64,000 bases of DNA. Source: Owenia fusiformis (taxonomy: Eukaryota; Annelida; Polychaeta; Sabellida; Oweniidae). The notes below the pieces were generated by a model. It made no database searches, had not been told where the DNA came from, and was given only the letters and a program-made list of their open reading frames with translations. The stretch covers positions 3,968,001-4,032,000 of the forward strand of contig CAIIXF020000009.1 of the NCBI GenBank assembly GCA_903813345.2, given 5' to 3'. Every line of letters starts with the position of its first letter. Position 1 is the stretch's first letter. Positions 51,301-61,700 of the stretch are shown here, piece after piece. The position numbers and the translations under genes are program-made.

Positions 51301-54300
51301 AAAAAGGAAATTTTGGTCAAAATAACATGCAAAAAATAACCAACCCTTTAGCTTCTCACTAATGGTAGTACAAAGCAAAATCAGACTAAGTGGAACACTT
51401 TTGGTATCTCTAAAAAGTGTTCTCCTTGCGAGGTGTTCCATTTATAGAGGTCCATTAACGTTAGGTCAGTTGGTCTCAAGACTCTGAGGTGTTCTACTAA
51501 CATAGGTGTTCAACTTTACTGGTTTCACTGTACCAACAAGACATGTCTTGCAGGATATTCTGAGAGACAAAAATATAACCAAAACTGACTGAATAATGAA
51601 AAGGCAACCAAAAAGAGTTAAAACTAGACATAAGGAGCTGATGACCATCTTACGTCAATAAAACTCAAAACCAATAGTTATAACCCCAAAAACTGAGAGC
51701 AATGAAAAACATATCCTATACGATTCCCAGTAAGAATGTGAGAATATTCCTTGCTAATTCCTCATTTTCCATTCCAAAACAACCAGGAAACATTTGTCAA
51801 TGTGAAATGCTAAAACATGACTTCCACATCAAGAATTATTAGCCCGTCTGGGAGAAAAGAATATTGATTCTCTGTCAGACTGATGATAAAATAGTAGGAT
51901 TCTTTATGGTTTTTGGCACACACGAGTATCCATCAGATCAATGAAGCTCTTTTCAATAAGGCAATAATCCCAACCAGAAATTCAACAATTTCGAGGTAAT
52001 ATTGGTACACAGTTTGATGTGCACCATTAATCATTCGACTTTGTCTCCTTAAAAGATAGCTTCATCAACATTGTATCAGCATTACAACTATTCAATTGGC
52101 CATTCTAGGCAGAGCATAGCAGTCATTTTTAGCCTCTCAGGCTCAGGGTATTGTATATGTACTGTAGCAGAGAAGTGAGATGCCACTAAGTCTCCAATGA
52201 AAATGAACTACAACCTGCATAACACCTAACTATTATGAACACCCAATTCTAACTGTTCTCAGTGATAACACAAGATACATTTTGGTCAAGCGCATTTTGG
52301 TCCTGCTTATAGAATCCCTACAAAACTAAAATATACTTCTCCCTTTAATAACATGGACAAGAGGTACCTTGTTACACCCACACAAAAATTAGTCTAGTTA
52401 ATCACATACCAGATACTGCATAGAGATGTTTAAATGCCAACCTTGGCACTTCTGTAGCATGTCATATAAGAAATATAGTATGTAATAAAAGAAATATTAA
52501 CTGGAGTCAGAAAATGCCAAATGCCAAATGCAATTTATATATTACCATGGTGATCCAAAGAGACATTTGAGATACAGCCAAATGAACGTTTAATGACATG
52601 ATATTACCATGTTCAGACGTTTTCATAATGTACATGTATCATCAAAATTGAACTAAAACCTCTATGATTCCGTACCCTGCGTGCAGAGTCTAGTTAAAGA
52701 CGAAGCTCTCTTTTAAGAAGTGAAGTCAAATGAATGCAAAGGGTAATGATTCCGGAACTTCTGACTTGAAAAACTTTTGTCCGTATATTTTCATATCCTC
52801 TTTTTCTTGATTTCAATGAGACAATCCAAGTGTAAAGCAAAAGATGAGGCTGAAAATATAGATATGATGAATATATTGCTTTTTCTAACTCTAGTATATT
52901 TGAAATGACAAACAAGCTCAATGTGAACTTATTGCTCCATTGGGATGAATGATTTGTATGTCTGGCTTTGGAACTATAGGTTTACACAAATTCTAACAGT
53001 CAGTAATCCCATTTTGGAAGGCCCTGTGTGTTATGCAAGAAATTGCTAGCATTTTATTGTCTGAGTTTTCTCTGACTCTGACAAATTGAGATGAAAATCA
53101 TGGAGATCTAAATAATTCCATTCAACAATATGGTTCTTGCATGATACAGACCACTGAAATTCAGTTTAACTTCTACACTACAAAGAGAAGGCGAAGAAGC
53201 ATATACCAGCTTGATAAGAGACAGAAAGGTGAAATAAAGGACCAAAAATAAATTTTGACAGTACAAGCTTGAAAAATGCTGACACCCAAATTGTTTTCAA
53301 TAGATGGCCCCATTGCGGTATCAAGAGCCTCTCTCGAGCAGTAACTGCTGAAAGCATAAGATAAAGAGCAACTCTGGTAAATCAGATATCTAGAGATGGC
53401 CCAGTTCAACTCAAAAATGTAGTGCCACTAGCGCAAGCTGGTCCTACATGTACTTGGTGATCATTATGAGTGAAAGTAATTATACAGGAGCTCATTATTC
53501 AAATTGCTGGAAGCCTTTGACCTTTATCCTAATTTTGAACTTATATGTGATTATTTCACATCTTGGGGGTGTGTAAACTTTCAAACAAATACATATCTGT
53601 ATGTACTGTCCATATCATTATTTTACATCTAGGGGGTGTATCTTCTCTAATGGTTATCTCATAAAAACCTTTGCAATAAAAACATATTTGTACGCAGTCA
53701 GCATATACCATCATTTAACATCGAGGGACATGAATTCTCTTACAACAATCTAACTTACACTAATTTTTGCATCTAAAAACACAGAACCACCATACACCAT
53801 TGCAGAGATCTATAAATGAAGCCAGGTGATTACTCAAAGTCACATAGTTATAACCCAATTGAGATGTAAGCTTTTACACGACATGGATATTATCTCCCAG
53901 AAGCATTTTTAAATAGAAAATCCAAAGATGAAAAATGGATATTTGAGAAATTATAACGCATGAGAGTGATTATCGGAAAATTGAGTTTCATTTGTAAACA
54001 CAGTGGATCTTAGTTGCATTTATCTTGTTCATATTGGAAACATAATGAAGCAACCGGACTGAAATCTAAAGAGAATTACATGGAGGCCTTTATCCCATGA
54101 TAGTTCCTGATGAATAACACTGGGAATATATGTGATATTGAGAAAGTATCAACAGTCATAAATAATAAGATACATTCTGTATGGCTCCTGTGATGGCCAA
54201 TTCTGGACTTCTGAAAACACATTCAATATATGTAATATTTTAAACAACATTCAATTTATACAAGCAATATTATAAGATAATAAGGACACATTAAGTTATA

Positions 54301-55712
54301 AATCCTATGCATCACCAACTTAAATAATATTTGATTTAATATTTTCTCATACAGTAAAACGTGTATGCTGGAACACCTCCCTTACAAAACACTGAAGTCC
54401 AGTTTCCCACTGATTTGCTGGAATTACACCATGCGTTTTAGAAAGGCGCCTAAGGTTTTAACCCAGTTTAAAAAATAGGTGTAATCAGGATGGTGATTTT
54501 GTAAAGCACTTTCCACTAAAGAGCGTTTAGTGTTTTTTCTGGAGTAATTCCATCAATTAATGTAAAATGACCTCTATGAGTTAAACACTAAAGTAGAATA
54601 CAAAGAAATATTGAATAAATATTTTGAGGTACCAAATGTGTCCCACACTAACAGGTACTACTGTAATTATTCAAATGTTAGAATGTTGATTCAGTTAACT
54701 TCTCATAGATGGAAGTCTCAAATAACCTATTAACAATTATGACTTAAGGATATGAACTGATATCGTCAGATATTAATATAACAATGACATGGTTGATGTT
54801 ATGCAACACATGCTCCTCACAATTTTAAGATTTATTGGATACATGTATAATAAAACAGTAGCAAGTCTGATCTCTAACCGATCATGCAAGAAAACATGCA
54901 GGGTTTAAAATATACATTGACCAATCACCTCACAATATGCATTCGCTGGTTTGAAGCTAGAAAAATTCTACGATGAAATTAATTAAATAAACCCTATGAA
55001 CTGCAGTTCATCTTTCATATCAAAAGGCAACATAATTTCTTCCATTGATTCAAAATTATAGTTCCCTTTCCTATACAATTGCTGGAGAAGAGACATGAAA
55101 AAATAGGAAGTTTGATGCAAGGTTGATTTCTTCCATTCTTCAACTTTGATTAAACACAAGAGAGTGCTATGCTACGATGTTCCTGCTTGCCTTTTAACTC
55201 ACTCGGTCAGTTTGTCATGTTGGTACCAACCTTTACATTCTTCGATGGTTTGAACACCACTATAGCCAGAGCGGTCGACCTTTAAGCGCTACCTGCTGTA
55301 CGCACTACTCTGCCCTTGTTGGTAAAGGAATGGTGAACAAACCCTCGGTGAATGTATTAGCAATTGTCAAATAAGTCATTGGTTAATGTTGTCTCTCTCT
55401 TTAATAAGGTTATACATTGAGAGATATGTTGCCCTTTGTTATATACAGATGAACATGGTCTAAAAGTAAGGCACGATATACTCATACGCCTACAACATTC
55501 TTGCATAACCGCGCTATGATCACATTTGCCATATTCATTGAAAAGACGACAGAAAAGGTGTACTAACACTTACTGTTTGCTGCTCCACTGCAGCTCCTCC
55601 ATTGGGCACTGGCTGTAGCTGGGGACTATATGTAGGCGGATGATCTGGCTTGAGTGGGGGTTGTTGTGAGGGATCTGTAGTTACGACTGTAGGGGCACCG
55701 GGATTCTGTTGT

Positions 55713-55744
<32 letters not shown>

Positions 55745-58700
55745 TTGTTGTTGTACTGCTTGTTGAACCTGCTGTTGTTGATATTCTTCTAAGGTTGCCG
55801 GAGGGGCTGTCTGTGCAAACTGTGGGTAGGTGGGAGCCATTTGATTCTGAACCATGTGCTGAAAATACAGAGAATTCAAACATTAAATAATGTAATTAGC
55901 ACAGATTTTTGACGAACCACACTTGTGTTAGTAAAGATGACATATGATAGTTCAAAATTTAATCAAATAGTATTGACTTCACTTGACAAGTTATTTTTTA
56001 TATTTACAGCATCAGAACATATGAATTTGATCCCTGAAATATCCTTTGATCACATAAAATGAAGAACTGAATTCATTACTGAGACTATTTCATTTTCTTT
56101 CTACCTACTCTACTGTGCCGCACAAGCAGACAAAGACAATGCACTCCACAAGTACTTTAAGTACATACTGTACTAGACTCCTTTGCTGAACTAGACTGTA
56201 TTTCTTTTTTAAACATGAGTACATAGCAGAATTGTCTGCATCAATAATTCTTGAATATTCACCAAATATGAATAACTATCATACACAGTTTGAATAATAA
56301 CATATAAATCTGATCTGAATTCAAAACAGAGCTATTCTATGCTATTCTGTGTACCTGTAATATAACATAGTTATTCTGGTCAGGCCCAATTAGGTTCATC
56401 TCAAATAACTGTCAATGTGAATTCCAGATATTTCGAATCAAGTAATATCTAACTATTTAACAAATCACGATTGAGAGACAGTGCTAATCCCAAAAGTCTC
56501 CTGCTAGAATTTTAATCCATGAATTAACGAGCCTTTCTCACTCTTATACACTCCTTGTTCATTATTCTATGATAAAATGCACAACTATGAATGTATATTA
56601 TATACGTCTATGTTCTGATACATTTGTTTGTGACACCACATGCCAAACTAAACTATAACCGAAATATAATTATTTTTTCAATATAGCCTCGATGCATTAA
56701 ATCTATCTATCAGAGCCTAGTTTATAATGGCCTAATTATAGCAATTTTCTCCAGAATTGCTATAACTTAACATGCCATGGCCTAATAACGTGTATATTAT
56801 TGATAGTGAAGATATAGTATGATTTTTAATACAAAAGTGAAACCCTAACACAGCTGGTACCAGTTTTCAATGTGTATGATTATTGAATAGCAAATCTGCT
56901 CTCCTCAAGTACAAATCCATATGTATATAGATGAACCAATAACAAGAATCAGAGACACATTTGTACTTTAACATGGTTCAGGTTGAAGTACTGCCTATAT
57001 AATCCCCCTCATTTTCCAATCTATATAGAGAAATAGAGAGAGAGGAGGTATATAAAGACTTGAATAATCAAGATGAAATATACCATGAAAGCCAGTAATA
57101 TAGACAAACCTATTTAGAATCAAACTAATGAAAAATATACATGAACTATTGATGAGGAACCCAACTATATCAATTGCTGAATCATCAAGTTACAAATAGT
57201 ATATCCGTTTCCTTTTCAATAAAGGCTCTGATATATCAGGTTGTATTACTACTACAGGTTGTGAAGGCATAATATACTCTTCCATATAATATTCTTAACA
57301 ATGTGATTTTCTGGCAATAGAAGCAAATCATGAATCATAAAAAATGAGTAAATTATGCATGAAGTACAATAAAGAATATACGTTATAGTTCAATATATAA
57401 CCTGTATGGTTGCATCTGCCAGTTCCATTTTTCCAGATCGGCTTTGTACCATCAGCATTAGAATTCTTTTATGTAAATCTCAATGAGCTATAAGCTAACC
57501 CAACTGCTGGTATATAGTATTATATATTATATCTTGTGATTTTTCTAATATGTTCCCTGAAGTTAATCTCTAAAAAATTCTTAAATTCAAAATTCTTCAA
57601 ATCAAATTTTCACTAAGACGACTAAATATTTCGTGTATCATCTATTTTTGCAATTTTTTGTAACTGTTGTATAATTTCTCCATTTCTTTCCATTAGCCAC
57701 TGTACATTAGCCACTGTCTAATTTACATTGAAATGATGTTACTCTCTGAAAATCTCTAATGAAAATGAACACTGAGTTATTCTATGTGTCTCTTATCAAA
57801 ACATCTCTCCTATATTTCCTCCCTAAACAGATGTCCTGCCATTTATAATCCCATGCTAAAAACGTCCCGTATATAACTGCCAATTGCAGGATCTCCTACG
57901 AAATCAGATATTAAGTATCTATTTTGCCTATTTTTTGTGTTTCTCCATGTGTAAAAACTGAATTCTTCAGTGATTCAACTTTTATGTCTGCATTTTCCTG
58001 AAACAACGTGTGACAGCCTTGCTTTAGTAAAGAATGTCTCAATAAGTGGGTGATATACATTCATTGAGAGAGAAGTGAATAATGCACCATTACTTGCTAC
58101 ATGAAATTATGTAGGCACCCTAAGGACCATTCCCTCAAGACTAACAGCCCCATCTCCATACTAATCAAGGCATATGTTATTGTGAACAATACAGCCCCTA
58201 CAAAATTCACCAATCAATCAAGACTATATTACAGATCAAGGATTTCATGTTTTCCAATTTTCTCAAAAATCTGATTTCTTATCAGGGTACATTTTATGCA
58301 TTGTGGTATGATAATTTTATACATTTATTTAAGAAAAATGCATGAATTTATAATAGGGTATATCTAATGAGATTTCATATTGCAAATATTTAAGCTATTT
58401 TATAATTCCATAGAGAATGTCATAATAGAATAAACATATGCAAATATGTAATGGATGGAAGAAAATTTAGTATTAATCTCATTTTCAGGCTTCATCAAAT
58501 AGAAACAAAAATATGAACTTTGTAAAGTAAATAATAAATGATGTTTTCATATCCATTTAATATATCGCTAATGGACTGCAATAGATGATAAGGATTAGAA
58601 TATATTTAAATTCATTGTTGATTAGAAAACAACTTAGCACCCAGACATAATGTTTTCATATGTATTTCCTGATTGGTAGCTTGATTGCACTTTACTGAGA

Positions 58701-61700
58701 CAATGCCGGAGTTCAATCAATTGACCAGGAACTCTGATAGACCCCTACTTCCTTGAAAGCATTGTTTGTTTGTTTGTTTAATTACTAATTGATCTTCTAG
58801 AGACATTGAGTTGTAAAATATTTGGATTACATATTTTCATTTCGTCATCAAAGGAACCCTGAGTATCAGATCATAGAATATTACACAGATGAAGCTCTCT
58901 TTTAAGAAACAAAATCAAACTATTGAAAGGGTAATAAATCCATCAATATAGATCTATAAGTCAATGAGAGAAAATCTACTTGATAAACAAATCCAGACTC
59001 TCAATATAATCTGTAATTCCTTCAAGGATTTATCCAAAAAGACAATAGAGTGCATCTGGTCTACATAAACCATGTAGTTCCTCAACATGTTAATCAGCAG
59101 GGATTAATTAAAGCTCATGCTGTGTGGCACTCATTAATATAATGTTTTCATTTCAGTGAACAGGCCATCTGGACTTTCCAGACAACTCCTCAATATGAAA
59201 CAGCAATATTGAAGTGTTTTTGAATTATAATTTGAGGACATTGTTGCTCTACAATAATACCCCCCCCCATTCACCCAACATACTGATTGACTTCATATTT
59301 CTAAACAACAGATTTGTCCATGTATCCAGATTTACTTGGATCTCTGAATATAGTATACAACCCAGGGTATACAAGATCATTTCATAAATTCTGCAATTCC
59401 ATAATTTTTGTGGGATATTGCAGCTATTTCATCAATTAAAACCATGTGTCTTACAATCGAGACAATCTACTATTGTTATATTAGAAACGAGGTGAGACTT
59501 AATCAGTCTACTGTTAACCTAGCTAGTCAAAATATATCAAATAGAACAATGCATAAAGCTATAAAATAAACCAAACTAGGGTTAAAACGAAACCACAGAA
59601 TACAATATGTCATTTATTCCTCGTATACATTAAGTTTTATGAATGAACTAAACAGAGAGATAAACCTAACAGAGAGATGGACCAAAGTTTAAATGCAATG
59701 TCAGAAAATGCCTTAGAGCAAATGTACTCAGAGTCCAAAAGGTAAAATAGATATAATCAACAGTTTATTTATGTCACCAAATTTCCATATTGGCAAGTAT
59801 CTTATGACCTCCTCAGCCCTTGAGGCTAGTTGTATATGAAATTCCTTTTTAAGACATTAAATCAAATTGAATAGGATGTGATTCTCAGAGTTGTATGCTG
59901 ACTACCTATTTATTATATTTTGGATTTAAAGAATTTACTAATACAGAGGTTGGTCGTTTTTCTTGAGTAAGATCAGAAGACACAGAAGGCAATACACTTT
60001 TCATTAGCTTGATTTCCGTTCTTTGAAAGAGAGCTTCATCTCTGGAGGTACCAGCTTTTGGGGTAGCAATAGAGAAATCCATTAATAGGAGCATATCATG
60101 GATAACATAAGGGAATAATCAAGAGGGCTAACTTTATAAGTAGATGGAAAAGGATGTCTAAAATGAGAAACATTTCAAACTGTCACAAATATTCAAGCTG
60201 ACATTGATGTCTTTCAGTGATGACATCTAACATCAACAAAAGATGTAAACATTTGAGTTTTAACAAAACATATCAATTGCAGAAATAGTTAATAAAGCTC
60301 ATTTAAATATCACCTTGGGGCAATATTACAATATTAGTTTGGATGATGAATTTAGATACCATATGAACATGTTTCATTATTATTAACCCTAATACATGTA
60401 CAGACATCATGTTGATGGTTAGTATAACAGGATGCTGTTTTTGAAGAAACAAGGTCAACATGGAGAATATATCAATAGGGTATCCCACTGTGTTTTCCCT
60501 GCATAATGCACTGGCTGGCTCAGTATTAACAAAAGTACATGTAATAATGGTCACACATGGTGACAGATGTGAAACCACTCAAAGCAAAACCTATCCATAC
60601 AAAACCATCATTTCTGGTTTTAACACATATTCCGTGCCATTCCTCTGCTATTATCATAAAAACTTGATCACTAATGAAATATATTAATAATATAGAGTAC
60701 TAACAGTGCGCCTGTTGGATCGGTTTCATTTTCCTTCTACTACATTTACTATTTTAAACATTAGCTATGTGATATTTAATTTATGAGCAAGATGCTCTCA
60801 ACCATTTAATATCCTTTTTATGTTTAACTGGATGCTTAACATAAACACTAACCAATATTACTGTATAAACCCTACATATATTCTTTCTATCTTTTCCATA
60901 TAGTCTGTGTAACCCTGTATAGGGAATAACAACCAGAACAACGGCAACGCCAAAGCGTAGCGAATCCCATCGAACAGAAATGGCTGGCATTTTTACAAAC
61001 GAAGCGCAAATATCATAAAACAACACACCAGAAAGGCCACCGTTTTCAAAATGGTTACTCACTAGTCAAGTTGTCATCAGAAGAAATAATATGCTTTTAA
61101 GTAGCCACCTCTAAAATTTTTTGAAAAATCGCACACATACTTGTAAAATAACACACGTAAAAATGGTGGCCATTTTTCAAAATGGCCGACTACTCCCCAA
61201 AGTTTTATTAGACAATGTGCCATGCTTAAAGTATTCACATATCAAATATGAACAAAATCGCTCCACTACTTTTCGAGTTATAGTAAAATACGTTAAAATG
61301 GCGGCCATTTTTCAAAATGGCCACTTTCTACTAAAAGCGTCATTAGAAATAGACGGTGTTCCATGCTTATAGTATTCACATACCAAATATGAACAAAATC
61401 GCTCCACTTCTTTTCGAGTATTAGTAAAATACGTTAAAATGGCGGCCATTTTTCAAAATTGTTTTCAAAATGGCCGCCTTCTATCAAAAGTGTCATAGGA
61501 CAGTGTGCCATGCTTATAGTATTCACGTACCAAATATGAACAAAATCGCTCCACTACTTTTCGAGTTATAGTAAAATACATTAAAATGGCAGCCATTTTT
61601 CAAAATTGTTTTCAAAATGGCCGCCTTCTACCAAAAGTGTCATAGGACAGTGTGCCATGCTTATAGTATTCATATACCAAATATGAACAAAATCGCTCCA

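Noticed and set aside
57403-57429. Possible RBFOX first exon reading MELADATIQ on the minus strand
   Set aside because: The phase is compatible, but the donor GTTATA is poor and nothing else supports it.
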